A stretch of DNA of 64,000 nucleotides from Bacteroidetes bacterium UBA4414 (GTDB lineage Bacteria > Bacteroidota > Bacteroidia > Chitinophagales > Chitinophagaceae): assembly GCA_002389765.1 (NCBI GenBank), contig DGQM01000010.1, forward strand, positions 1-64,000, written 5' to 3'. Positions 7,097 through 16,094 of the stretch are shown piece after piece (the first letter of the stretch is position 1; every line of letters begins with the position of its first letter). Made by a program: the position numbers and the translations under genes. The notes beneath the pieces are model-generated. The model searched no databases, was not told where the DNA came from, and saw only the letters and a program-made list of their open reading frames with translations.

Positions 7097-9184
7097 ATGA
7101 AAAAGACTTTACTAACATCTATGAGCATGCTGGCCTTGCTCGGTGCACAAGCTCAGCTGGTGAAAGGGCCAAGTTCATCACAAACACCTTATCTCAACAT
7201 TTCATCTACAGGCGTACAAATAAAATCTATCCTGACGGTAGGTGACGTAGTGCCAGGTGGTTACAAAATGGTTGGTCTGCCTGATGGTACAGGTGCTTTT
7301 GATAACGGTGATGGTACATTTACCATGGTTGTAAACCATGAAATTGGTAACACAGGTGGTGCTGTACGCGCACATGGCAGCTCCGGTGCTTTTGTTTCTA
7401 AATGGGTTATCCGCAAAAGCGATTTGACTGTACTTAGCGGTACAGATCTGATTCAGAGGCTGAACCTGTGGGACACACTTACATCAAAATACGTAACATA
7501 CAATACTGCTAACCCGTACACTGCAACATTAGGCCGCTTCTGCTCTGCAGACCTTGCTGCGCCTACTGCATACTACAATGCCAAAACAGGTAAAGGTACT
7601 ACTGCGCGCATCTTCATGAATGGTGAAGAAACAGGTAGTGAAGGTCGTGGCTTTGCACACATCGTTACAGGTCCTGAAGCAGGTAATACTTACGAACTGC
7701 CTTTCCTGGGTAAGTTCTCTTGGGAAAACTCAGTAGCTAATCCGCGCGAAAGCGATACTACCATAGTAGTAGGTACAGACGATGCTACGCCGGGCCAGGT
7801 GTATGTATATGTTGGTATTAAACAAAGTACCGGTTCTGAAATAGAAAAAGCAGGTTTGGTAGGCGGTAAACTGTATGGCATAGCTGTAAATGGCCTTGCT
7901 GCAGAAACAAATAGCAGCGTACCTACAGCAGGTACTGCATTCACACTGGTAGATCTGGGTATTACTGCAAAAACAACAGGTGCGGTGTTGAATACCAATA
8001 GCAATAATGCAGGTGTTACTAACTTCCTGCGTCCAGAAGACGCATCTTGGGATCCTGCGAATCCAAACGATTTGTATGTGAACACTACCAACGCATTTAC
8101 TGCCAACAGCCGTTTGTGGAAAATTCACTTCAACGATATCAGCAATCCTACAGCAGGTGGTACTATCACAGCGGTATTGGAAGGCGCAGAAGGACATAAG
8201 ATGTTGGATAACATGGGTATCGATAATTATGGTCATATCCTGTTGCAGGAAGACGTAGGTAACAACGCGCACATTGGTAAAATATGGCAGTATGACATTG
8301 CTACTGATGTAATGAAGGAAATAGCACAACACGATACAGCACGCTTCCTTGCTGGTGGTTCTAAATACCTGACACAAGACGAGGAGTCTTCGGGTGTTAT
8401 AGATGCACAAGCTATACTTGGTGCAGGCTGGTGGTTGGGTGTAGTGCAAGCACACTACGGTATTGCCGGAGAACTGGTAGAAGGCGGCCAATTGGTAGCT
8501 ATCTACAATCCGGATAGCTATGCTGCAAACCCAGAAATAAGTGTAGCAGGTAATGGTAACAACATTGACAACGGTAAGAGCACTCCTTCTTCAAACGATA
8601 ACACTGACTTTGGTAATATAGCTGTAAATGGTACAATCACAAAAACATTTACCATCAACAATACAGGTGCTGCTGCGCTGAAAGTTTCAGGTATCAACAT
8701 TACAGGTGCTAACGCATCAGAATTCACTCTGGTTAGCGCACCTACTTTCCCGCTTACAATTGCAAGCACGGCAAGCCAGACAATCACAGTGCAGTTCAAG
8801 CCAACTGCTGTAGGTCTGCGCAACGCTAAAATCAACATCGTAAGCAACGACTTTGATGAATCTGCTTTCAACTATTCAGTATTGGGTGTTGGTTTGCCAA
8901 CTACAGGTATCAACAATCTGGAAGCTGCAAACTTTGCTAAGCTGTATCCTAACCCGACTTCAAACAACGTAACAGTTGCACTGACACTGAAGAAAGAAGA
9001 AAAAGTAAGTGTAAGTGTACTGGATATGAACGGTCGTGTGGTGGTTGCTGCTACAGAACAAACAATGGCTGCGGGCGAACAACAAATAAACATCAACACT
9101 GCCGACCTGGCTAATGGTGCATACTTTGTACAAATAGCTGCAGGTAACGTGTCTACTAAAATGAGGCTGGTAGTAATGCACTAA
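7097..9184 (+). CDS. PhoX-like (DUF839) secreted protein with T9SS sorting domain
   Basis: 695-residue exported protein in four parts. Signal peptide MKKTLLTSMSMLALLGAQAQ. A large beta-propeller region of the PhoX/DUF839 alkaline phosphatase type (about 30-480), with GLPDGTGAF, MVVNHEIGN and EETGSEGRGF typical of that family. A choice-of-anchor D (ASH-like) Ig domain (about 475-600, DFGNIAVNGTITKTFTINNTG). A type A T9SS C-terminal domain (about 612-695, LYPNPTSNNVTV ... ANGAYFVQI). It should therefore leave the cell through the type IX machinery encoded at 19194-23922. Phosphatase activity is inferred only. It precedes a di-heme peroxidase and a cytochrome on the same strand but has its own terminator. 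Confidence 0.85.
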   Translation: MKKTLLTSMSMLALLGAQAQLVKGPSSSQTPYLNISSTGVQIKSILTVGDVVPGGYKMVGLPDGTGAFDNGDGTFTMVVNHEIGNTGGAVRAHGSSGAFVSKWVIRKSDLTVLSGTDLIQRLNLWDTLTSKYVTYNTANPYTATLGRFCSADLAAPTAYYNAKTGKGTTARIFMNGEETGSEGRGFAHIVTGPEAGNTYELPFLGKFSWENSVANPRESDTTIVVGTDDATPGQVYVYVGIKQSTGSEIEKAGLVGGKLYGIAVNGLAAETNSSVPTAGTAFTLVDLGITAKTTGAVLNTNSNNAGVTNFLRPEDASWDPANPNDLYVNTTNAFTANSRLWKIHFNDISNPTAGGTITAVLEGAEGHKMLDNMGIDNYGHILLQEDVGNNAHIGKIWQYDIATDVMKEIAQHDTARFLAGGSKYLTQDEESSGVIDAQAILGAGWWLGVVQAHYGIAGELVEGGQLVAIYNPDSYAANPEISVAGNGNNIDNGKSTPSSNDNTDFGNIAVNGTITKTFTINNTGAAALKVSGINITGANASEFTLVSAPTFPLTIASTASQTITVQFKPTAVGLRNAKINIVSNDFDESAFNYSVLGVGLPTTGINNLEAANFAKLYPNPTSNNVTVALTLKKEEKVSVSVLDMNGRVVVAATEQTMAAGEQQININTADLANGAYFVQIAAGNVSTKMRLVVMH

Positions 9185-9211
9185 TCATTGCCGTATAACA
9201 TCATACAATAC

Positions 9212-9247
9212 CAATATGGGGTGCGATAATATGCGCACCCCATATTG
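9212..9247 (+). terminator. Strong terminator after T9SS substrate gene
   Basis: Perfect 14-bp stem CAATATGGGGTGCG / CGCACCCCATATTG with an 8-nt loop, 27 nt after the stop codon. Confidence 0.8.
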
Positions 9248-9297
9248 AATTTCAAATAACACCACATTTAATTAATCTTTTTTGAGCAGTAACAGGT

Positions 9298-11223
9298 ATG
9301 CGGAGAAAATTTACATTATTACTGATTGCTATTGCAGCTATCATTTTTTCTTACTCGTTTGATAATACCACCAATACAGAACGCTATACACAAACCTACC
9401 ATGCACAACTGAATGACTTTGTAAAGTCGTTGCAGGATTTGCACAGCTATATACAAACTGCAAACCTGGGTAATCCTAAAGATATGGAGCAGGTGCAGCA
9501 GCACATACAGGAGGCCCGTTTCAAAATGAAGGGCATGGATTTCTGGATGCGCTACATGGAACCGCTCGCGTACAAAAAAGTAAACAGTCCGCTACCTGTA
9601 GAATGGGAAACGGAGGTGTTTGAAAAATTTGAAAAACCATACAAGCGAGAAGGTGCAGGCCTTACATTGGTGGCTTTGTATCTGGAAGAAGAAAATCCTT
9701 CAAAAGATTCGCTTGCAGCACTGGTAAATGCGGCCATTGAGGCATGTAAAACGTATGCTGCAGATTCTATTACAAACAATCTTACATCTTACCATCATTT
9801 CTACCTCTGCAACAGGTTGCATATCCTCAACCTTGCAGCTATATATACCACAGGCTTTGAGTGCCCTGATACAGCGCAGATAATACCAGAACTGCGCATT
9901 ATGATGGAAACTGTAGCCAATACCTACACGGCCTTCAACGCATCTTTTCCTGAACAGAAACTATCTGACGAATACTTGAAGCTATATAACAGTGCATTGA
10001 CCTTTGTGAAAACACAGCCACAGTACTATAGCGCTTTCGATCATTTTACGTTTATCAAAGACTTCGTCAATCCACTATATCTGCTCAATCAGCAGCTGAT
10101 AAATCAGCACAAAGTTGTATCGCGCAGCATGGTAGACTATGCGCTGAATAAAAACGAGATTACCATATTCAACAAAGGGCTCTATACAGGGCAAAACAGT
10201 AAAGGCATTTTTCTGCGTATAAAAGACGAAGCCACACTTGCCGAAATAGATAAGCTGGGTAAGCTGTTGTTTTATGATCCGATACTCTCCGGCAATAATA
10301 TGCGTAGTTGCGCTTCTTGTCATAATCCTAATACGTTTTTTACAGACACAACTATTGCTACATCTTATCAGTTCGATCATACTAACTACCTGCCTCGCAA
10401 TACACCTACTATTATCAATGCACAGTACAATCATCTCTCCATGCTCGATGGTAAGCATTTTACGCTACAGCATCAGGCAAAGGGTGTAATGACCAGCCCT
10501 GTAGAGATGGGTGGTAATGAAAAAGATATTGTTGAAAAAGTATTGAGCTGCGATGAATATAAAACAGCATTTGAAAAGCTGTTGCAATACACGCCGCAAG
10601 AACCACAGCTGAGCATGGAGCATATAGCATCTGCTATCACCTACTACTACAGCAAGTTCAGCAAATACTACGCTCCGTTCGATGAAGCAATCAATAACAA
10701 TCAACCCATTACTGCACAGGCAAAGCAGGGTTTCAATTTGTTTATGAGCAAGTCGCAATGTGCTACTTGTCATTTTGTGCCGCAGTTTAATGGTGTGAAG
10801 CCACCGTACATTGGTTCTGAATTTGAGGTGCTGGGTACACCTGCCGATACTGCATACAAAGCGCTGAGTGCAGACAAGGGGCGTTATGATATCAATCCCG
10901 CAAAAGAAACTTTACATGCTTTCCGTACAGGTACTGTGCGCAACGCTGCACAAACAAAGCCATATATGCACAACGGCGTTTTTACAACACTGGAGCAGGT
11001 AATAGACTTTTATGATGGCGGCGGTGGTGCAGGGCGCGGCTTGATGGTAGATAACCAAACGCTGTCTTCAGATTCATTAAAACTGAGCAGGATAGATAAA
11101 TTGAATCTGATAGCATTCATCAATACACTGAATGAGAGAGTAGTTTTTGAACAAGCACCTGCAAAGCTGCCGCAATCAAAAATAAAAGCATTGAATAGCA
11201 GAAAAATTGGCGGAGCGTATTAA
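9298..11223 (+). CDS. Di-heme cytochrome c peroxidase / MauG family with N-terminal helical domain
   Basis: 641 residues. After a signal peptide (RKFTLLLIAIAAIIFSYSF) comes an all-helical domain of about 280 residues, reminiscent of imelysin-type proteins, then the CCP/MauG catalytic part with two c-type heme motifs: CASCH at residues 338-342 and CATCH at 488-492. Between them lies NTPTIINAQYNHLSMLDGK, and FRTGTVRNAAQTKPYMHNG lies near 560, both usual for the family. Members reduce peroxide or oxidise a partner protein in the periplasm. The next gene, a monoheme cytochrome starting 1 nt after its stop, is a likely electron partner. Confidence 0.85.
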   Translation: MRRKFTLLLIAIAAIIFSYSFDNTTNTERYTQTYHAQLNDFVKSLQDLHSYIQTANLGNPKDMEQVQQHIQEARFKMKGMDFWMRYMEPLAYKKVNSPLPVEWETEVFEKFEKPYKREGAGLTLVALYLEEENPSKDSLAALVNAAIEACKTYAADSITNNLTSYHHFYLCNRLHILNLAAIYTTGFECPDTAQIIPELRIMMETVANTYTAFNASFPEQKLSDEYLKLYNSALTFVKTQPQYYSAFDHFTFIKDFVNPLYLLNQQLINQHKVVSRSMVDYALNKNEITIFNKGLYTGQNSKGIFLRIKDEATLAEIDKLGKLLFYDPILSGNNMRSCASCHNPNTFFTDTTIATSYQFDHTNYLPRNTPTIINAQYNHLSMLDGKHFTLQHQAKGVMTSPVEMGGNEKDIVEKVLSCDEYKTAFEKLLQYTPQEPQLSMEHIASAITYYYSKFSKYYAPFDEAINNNQPITAQAKQGFNLFMSKSQCATCHFVPQFNGVKPPYIGSEFEVLGTPADTAYKALSADKGRYDINPAKETLHAFRTGTVRNAAQTKPYMHNGVFTTLEQVIDFYDGGGGAGRGLMVDNQTLSSDSLKLSRIDKLNLIAFINTLNERVVFEQAPAKLPQSKIKALNSRKIGGAY

Positions 11224-11224
11224 G

Positions 11225-11632
11225 ATGAAGTATATGAAGAAGATAGCTACATTGATATTAATCTGTATGGTAGCAGTTGCCTGCCACACAGCAAAGAAAG
11301 TACAAGGTCCTGCTTATGAATTGCCCACGGCTATGAAGCCGGAAGTAAAAGCTGAATATGCAAAACTATGCGACAAAGGGAAGGCGCTATACGATATGAA
11401 TTGTGCCAGATGCCATAATACGGAAACAAGACATGCTTCGCTGATACCCGACTTTACACAAGATCAGATACGTGGCTATGAGATAAGGGTATCGAACCCC
11501 AAACACGAAATGAGTTTGCTGGAAGAACAGATAACGCCCGAAGAGCTGGGCTTGATATCAACCTTCCTGATGTACAAGAAGAAGACAGGCATTACAATGG
11601 TAAAGCCTGCAAAAACAGATGCGGCTAAGTAG
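11225..11632 (+). CDS. Monoheme c-type cytochrome lipoprotein
   Basis: 135-residue lipoprotein cytochrome. Signal peptide with lipobox VAVAC, then KGKALYDMNCARCH with the heme motif CARCH at residues 60-64; a downstream Met (KHEMSLLEEQ) is a possible sixth ligand. The ATG at 11225 begins 1 nt after the TAA of the peroxidase gene; an ATG at 11234 would also preserve the signal peptide. Tight spacing indicates translational coupling and a joint role in periplasmic electron transfer. Confidence 0.85.
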   Translation: MKYMKKIATLILICMVAVACHTAKKVQGPAYELPTAMKPEVKAEYAKLCDKGKALYDMNCARCHNTETRHASLIPDFTQDQIRGYEIRVSNPKHEMSLLEEQITPEELGLISTFLMYKKKTGITMVKPAKTDAAK

Positions 11633-11649
11633 GCGTGCTGCTTAGAAAG

Positions 11650-11688
11650 CAGTTATTCAAAAAGGGGCATTATGTTTTTGAATAACTG
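11650..11688. terminator. Bidirectional terminator
   Basis: Perfect 14-bp stem CAGTTATTCAAAAA / TTTTTGAATAACTG with an 11-nt loop, between the rightward cytochrome gene and the leftward response regulator. The A/T arms give a U-run in both directions. Confidence 0.75.
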
Positions 11689-11692
11689 CCCG

Positions 11693-12328
11693 TTATAAGC
11701 TTACGAGTCCTGTACGCAGGCAGAACAATACGAGGTCTGTTCTGTTTGTCAGCGAAAATTTTTCGAACATAATATCACGGTACCAATCTACGGTACGTGT
11801 GCTCAGTTTCATTTTCGTTGCCATGTCGTAGTACGGCAGTTCTGTACAACACCATTCCAGAAAAGTTATCTGACGCGGAGTAAGTACTTCAGGTTTGTTC
11901 TCGCGTGATTCTTCAACCAATGCCTTTGGCGTCAGTTTGCTGTAGTGGTAGCCTTTCAGGTGTACATCGTTTACTGCTTTCAGCAATGTCTTCTCATCTG
12001 CATCGGCAGGTACAAAACCGCGCGCACCAAAGTAGAGCATGTAGCTCAATGTATAACTGTGCGTGTGCGGAGATACGAATACAACCTTCAGGTTAGGGTA
12101 TTTGCCTTTCAGTTCCTTCATCAGCATAAAGCCATTGATGTGCTTCAGCGAGATGTCTGTAACCAATACATCTACCTGTGGTTTAGTCTTTAATTTGGCA
12201 AGCAGTGCTTTGCCCGACTCTGTCTCGAATATCACCTTACAGCCGCCCGATACCAGTGCGGACTTTATACCCGCACCCATCAGGGCATTGCCGTTGGCAA
12301 TGATTACCTTAATAGGGGCTTTACTCAT
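11693..12328 (-). CDS. LuxR-type response regulator with degenerate receiver
   Basis: 211 residues: receiver domain (about 5-120) and LuxR/NarL helix-turn-helix (about 148-205, LTPRQITFLEWCC ... STRTVDWYRDIMF). The phosphoacceptor position is present (Asp58 in VLVTDIS). However, the acidic pair that binds Mg2+ is replaced (VIIANGN where DDH/EDD is usual), and the conserved lysine near residue 105 is replaced in GARGFVPADA. This suggests a regulator that does not use ordinary aspartyl phosphorylation. No kinase gene is adjacent. A near-consensus TACTTTCG box lies at 12362-12369. Confidence 0.8.
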   Translation of the reverse strand: MSKAPIKVIIANGNALMGAGIKSALVSGGCKVIFETESGKALLAKLKTKPQVDVLVTDISLKHINGFMLMKELKGKYPNLKVVFVSPHTHSYTLSYMLYFGARGFVPADADEKTLLKAVNDVHLKGYHYSKLTPKALVEESRENKPEVLTPRQITFLEWCCTELPYYDMATKMKLSTRTVDWYRDIMFEKFSLTNRTDLVLFCLRTGLVSL

Positions 12329-12361
12329 AATAAAAACAGTTTGTTCAGTTTGTCTGTAATG

Positions 12362-12369
12362 CGAAAGTA
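12362..12369 (-). promoter_or_regulatory. Probable -7 box TACTTTCG
   Basis: One mismatch to TAnnTTTG on the minus strand, 33 nt upstream of the response regulator start. Confidence 0.4.
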
Positions 12370-12483
12370 TATATGATTTTTGTATGCAACATCACTATAA
12401 TTAGGGATTAACAAGTGATAGGCATCAGAAAAAACAAATCCTGTGTCATTCAAATAACAAGCCATTAAGACAGGCTGAACGAA

Positions 12484-12511
12484 AAAAGCCACCGCAATTA
12501 CGGTGGCTTTT
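12484..12511 (-). terminator. Terminator of unknown secreted protein gene
   Basis: AAAAGCCACCG-caatta-CGGTGGCTTTT, an 11-bp perfect stem downstream of the leftward gene ending at 12563. Confidence 0.8.
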
Positions 12512-12562
12512 CATTGTAAATATTTAGTAGTCAATTTGTTATTTACCCCAATGCAGGCATGT

Positions 12563-13279
12563 TTACGATTTCTTGTTTAGCTGTGCACGTATATCTCTGC
12601 TATCAACAGTGTAGCCAAGATACTCAGATGGTGAAGAAGCTTGTTTTTTAACAACTTTACTTATCAGTTCCAGGTATTTTTGGGTGAAGCGTTTGTTCAT
12701 CAACTTCCCATTCACCCAAACATCGTCTGTGTTGTATCGCAGGTGCACATTCATTGGTTGCCTTATTATCAAATCGTTGCACAGGTTTTTGGCCAATTCT
12801 TCCTGGTCTTTCAGGTTGGCAAATACATCGCTGAAAGTATCTTTCATTTCTTCGCGGGCTTTCAGTTGATCTTCAGTGCTTGCAGGCTTCGATATGGCAG
12901 GCATATACCTGTTTACAAACACGTTGCATATAGCATCCATGTTTAGATTGTCGCCATGTATTTTTATTGTTTGCAGGTCAGGCGCTACTTCATATTTGTC
13001 CCAATATTGATTCAGCTTTGCTGCATATTTTTTAGACAGCTTTAATGAGATTGGTTTATTATTAACAGAGACATTTTGCTTGTATACGCTTATGTCATAA
13101 GGTTTGCCGGCCTGTATCAGACCATCGCTGTATGCATCTACAACCAGAAAATTGTCGTTTATTCTGTACAAAAATTCTTCGCTCAGCGAATCAAGCGATA
13201 TGTTGTTGTATTTCTTCCCTTTGGCAATGGCAAGAAAAGGGAGTGCCAATACGGCAAGGGTTAGTATACTGCGTTTCAT
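12563..13279 (-). CDS. Secreted protein of unknown function
   Basis: 238 residues with a clear signal peptide (MKRSILTLAVLALPFLAIAKG). The mature part is soluble, Lys/Asn/Asp-rich and mixed alpha/beta, with no cysteine cluster or motif that I recognise. It has its own strong terminator and stands alone between the degenerate response regulator and hemW. Probably periplasmic; no function can be assigned. Confidence 0.6.
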   Translation of the reverse strand: MKRSILTLAVLALPFLAIAKGKKYNNISLDSLSEEFLYRINDNFLVVDAYSDGLIQAGKPYDISVYKQNVSVNNKPISLKLSKKYAAKLNQYWDKYEVAPDLQTIKIHGDNLNMDAICNVFVNRYMPAISKPASTEDQLKAREEMKDTFSDVFANLKDQEELAKNLCNDLIIRQPMNVHLRYNTDDVWVNGKLMNKRFTQKYLELISKVVKKQASSPSEYLGYTVDSRDIRAQLNKKS

Positions 13280-13319
13280 ACGTAGTTGGTTTAATGATGA
13301 AATTACGTATAAATTGTTA

Positions 13320-14447
13320 TTATACGAATAGCTCGCCTGCTATATTGTCTGCAAACAGTTTGCCCGTATCTGTCAGTATCAGCTTCTTGTCTTTCAGTTG
13401 CAATTGCCCGCGTTCTACACAACGTTCTGCATCGTGCAGTATTTGTTGGCTATAGTCTGCTCCCCATGTGGTTGCAATCTTTTCCATATCGCACCCCCAC
13501 ATCGTTCGCAGCGATGTCATCAGGTATTCGTTCAGCTGCTGTTCAGGTGTCAGTACTTCTGTTTCCAGCGGTAGCTTATGTTCTGCCAGCATGCTTTTTA
13601 TGTACAAGGCATTGTTGGCTATGTTCCAGCTACGGCTTTGCAGGTTGTAAGAGTGTGCCGATGGGCCGATGCCTATGTAGGGTACTCCCATCCAGTAGTT
13701 GGTATTGTGTATAGCATGATGCCCGGGCAGTGCCAGGTTCGATATCTCATAATGGTCATACCCCATGTTGGCGGCCTCAGCCATCAGTATTTCAAACTGG
13801 CCTGCGGCCTGTGCAGGGTCTACAGGCGTTGTCTTGTTTCTTTTTATGTTATGGTGCAATGCAGTGCCTTCCTCTACTGTGAGCGCATAAGAACTGAAGT
13901 GTGGGATGCCGAGCGTTTTTATCATGCTCAGGTTATGCTTCCATGCCGCATCTGTAAGCCCCGGTGTGCCATAAATCAGGTCTATTGTCAGGTTGCCGAA
14001 GCCAGCATCCTGTGCTGTTTTAATGGCCCTGTCTGCCTGTTGTGCATTGTGGGCACGGTTCATGTATTGCAGGTCTTCATCTCTGAAAGATTGTACCCCT
14101 ATGCTGAATCTGCTGATAGCAGTATCTCTCAGTTCTTTCAGGTATTGTGCCGTCAGGTCGTCGGGGTTGGCTTCCAGTGTAAACTCTTGCAGTTTTTCTA
14201 CCCTGTATAGCTTGTATATATGCGCTGTTATCTGCTTTATTTCGTCTGCAGACAGTACAGAAGGGGTGCCGCCGCCAAAATAAATGGTTTCAATAGTCTG
14301 TTCGGGCAGGTAATTGCTGCGCATCTCCAGTTCGGCCATCATAGCGGCTATCATGTCCTCCTTCATCCGCAGGCTGGTTGAAAAATGGAAATTGCAATAG
14401 GTACATGCCTGCTTGCAGAATGGTATATGTAGGTAGATGCCTGCCAC
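13320..14447 (-). CDS. hemW: HemW, radical SAM heme chaperone (HemN-like)
   Basis: 375 residues. The N-terminus GIYLHIPFCKQACTYCNF carries the radical-SAM CxxxCxxC cluster motif, followed by YFGGGTPSVL (SAM binding), FSIGVQSF and the HemN C-terminal domain. HemW members were long annotated as oxygen-independent coproporphyrinogen III oxidase but insert or carry heme; the short N-terminus without the extra coproporphyrinogen-oxidase extension favours HemW. The start is set at GTG 14447 because a perfect TAGCTTTG promoter box (14466-14473) overlaps the only other candidate, a TTG at 14468. Confidence 0.85.
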   Translation of the reverse strand: MAGIYLHIPFCKQACTYCNFHFSTSLRMKEDMIAAMMAELEMRSNYLPEQTIETIYFGGGTPSVLSADEIKQITAHIYKLYRVEKLQEFTLEANPDDLTAQYLKELRDTAISRFSIGVQSFRDEDLQYMNRAHNAQQADRAIKTAQDAGFGNLTIDLIYGTPGLTDAAWKHNLSMIKTLGIPHFSSYALTVEEGTALHHNIKRNKTTPVDPAQAAGQFEILMAEAANMGYDHYEISNLALPGHHAIHNTNYWMGVPYIGIGPSAHSYNLQSRSWNIANNALYIKSMLAEHKLPLETEVLTPEQQLNEYLMTSLRTMWGCDMEKIATTWGADYSQQILHDAERCVERGQLQLKDKKLILTDTGKLFADNIAGELFV

Positions 14448-14465
14448 TGATTCTTTTCTTTGCCG

Positions 14466-14473
14466 CAAAGCTA
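14466..14473 (-). promoter_or_regulatory. Promoter -7 box TAGCTTTG (hemW)
   Basis: Perfect minus-strand TAnnTTTG element 18 nt upstream of the GTG start at 14447. Confidence 0.6.
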
Positions 14474-14567
14474 CATGCTACAGACGGTAATATGTATTTG
14501 TAAAAAATCTGATTTGGCATTGGCAATATTTAAAACGCCGTGCTATTTTTAATATCGGAACATACCG

Positions 14568-15116
14568 ATGCAGATGAAAAGACTATTCTTTACAGCATGT
14601 ATTTCGGCTTCATGGGCTTTGTGCAATGCGCAAGACCTGAAGCAGACAACCTATTATATGGGCTTGCCCAATGTATCTAAAGCTGCTAAGGATGTACACG
14701 CAGGTGCGGTAAGGCCTACAGACGATGCCATTATGGCCAGTATTGCCGACAGTATGTTTACCGAAAACGACGATACGCGTCCGTTCTACGTTTTTCTGGT
14801 TTCAAAAACTCTGTACAATACACAAAACAAAAGCCTGAAGCTGATGCTGGGTGCTGCTTGCCGCAGGTGTTTGCAGAATTACCCCAACGGTGCATTGGAA
14901 TTGCTCTTTTCAAAAAGCGTGAAACCTGTGTATAAAGAAGCATGGGCCGCTGCCATAGCCAACGATATTGATGGAAATTGTGAAGGTGCTGCATTGAAAG
15001 ATTGCTACAAACAATCGCGTATGTTGGCACTGGAGGTGTGCAAGACAGATAATAAAGACAAGCTGGAGATTGTGTATAATCTGATACGTACACACCTCAA
15101 TATCGGTTTCAGATAA
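14568..15116 (+). CDS. Small secreted protein of unknown function
   Basis: 182 residues with signal peptide KRLFFTACISASWALCNAQ, cleaved after NAQ. The mature domain is helical with several Cys and short alanine-rich helices (CEGAALKDCYKQSRMLALEVCK). No family recognised. A second ATG two codons in (14574) is an alternative start. It ends 44 nt before the DUF4271 gene start, whose own promoter lies within that gap. Confidence 0.55.
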   Translation: MQMKRLFFTACISASWALCNAQDLKQTTYYMGLPNVSKAAKDVHAGAVRPTDDAIMASIADSMFTENDDTRPFYVFLVSKTLYNTQNKSLKLMLGAACRRCLQNYPNGALELLFSKSVKPVYKEAWAAAIANDIDGNCEGAALKDCYKQSRMLALEVCKTDNKDKLEIVYNLIRTHLNIGFR

Positions 15117-15141
15117 ATACGTCTTCTTTGTTTCCGAAATG

Positions 15142-15149
15142 TAACTTTG
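15142..15149 (+). promoter_or_regulatory. Promoter -7 box TAACTTTG
   Basis: Perfect TAnnTTTG element 11 nt upstream of ATG 15161. It sits inside the longer ORF starting at 15128 and so excludes that start. Confidence 0.6.
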
Positions 15150-15160
15150 CCTGCGGCATT

Positions 15161-16036
15161 ATGTCTTTCAAACGTTTTATATCGCTCACTGTATCAATGG
15201 TTTTGTTGGTTGTTGGTTTTGCATCTGCAAAGGTCAATATCAGCCAATTGCCATTTGCCTTGCCCGATAAGGGAGTGCGTGCTGCAGAAGCAAGCCGGTT
15301 GGCAGATAGCATGGTAAAGACAAACCCTATGCTGAATAGCAAAGTGGTGTATAATGCGGTAGAGAAAGTGCATGTGTTTCAGAACAAGACACTGGATTTC
15401 TACGTAATTCTTGCCATTGTGCTGATGCTTGGAGTGGCTCGTTATGCCAATCCCAAATATTTTCAAAATCTGTGGAGCACTTTCCGCAGCCCCGGCCATT
15501 CGCATGCTTCCAGAGAGCAACTGGAGGTTGCAGGTTTTTCAAACCTGTTTATGAATGTGTTTTTTGCCATGGTATCGGGTTTGTATGTGTACTATCTGGT
15601 ACGTGCCAATACTTCAACCGTTGTTACAGAAAGTGTACCGCAATGGTTGCTGATGCTGATGCTCATGGTGGGGGTAGGGGTTATTTACCTGGCCAAGTAT
15701 ATTACCATCAGCTTCGGAGGTTGGGCTTTTAAGCTGGAAGCGGTATCTAAATCTTATATTTTTAATATATTTCTTATTAATAAGATAATGGCACTGGTAC
15801 TGCTGCCTTTCGTATTGCTGATAGCTTTTGCTGCGCCTACATACGCAGGTCCGGCATTGGTGGTATCGGGCGTGCTGATAGCGCTGTTGTTCGTTAGCAG
15901 GTACATCAGGTCGTGGCAGGTGTTCGGTTCGTTCTTCCAGTTCAGCAAATTCCATTTTTTTACGTACCTTTGCGCCTCAGAAATATTGCCGCTGGCAGTG
16001 TTAATGAAACTACTCGTACGTGGATTGCTTTATTGA
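15161..16036 (+). CDS. DUF4271 family membrane protein
   Basis: 291-residue integral membrane protein. A signal-like first helix (FISLTVSMVLLVVGFASA) is followed by a short external segment and about six further hydrophobic helices (near residues 80-100, 130-150, 163-183, 210-232, 238-258 and 272-290). The layout and the partner gene downstream (hemD) match the Bacteroidota DUF4271 family, whose function is not established. Start at 15161 because the TAACTTTG box lies upstream. Confidence 0.7.
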   Translation: MSFKRFISLTVSMVLLVVGFASAKVNISQLPFALPDKGVRAAEASRLADSMVKTNPMLNSKVVYNAVEKVHVFQNKTLDFYVILAIVLMLGVARYANPKYFQNLWSTFRSPGHSHASREQLEVAGFSNLFMNVFFAMVSGLYVYYLVRANTSTVVTESVPQWLLMLMLMVGVGVIYLAKYITISFGGWAFKLEAVSKSYIFNIFLINKIMALVLLPFVLLIAFAAPTYAGPALVVSGVLIALLFVSRYIRSWQVFGSFFQFSKFHFFTYLCASEILPLAVLMKLLVRGLLY

Positions 16037-16094
16037 TATTCGATTGAGTTGCCAGTATGGAGTATTAACATAAAACATCCGTTTTTAACCCAAT

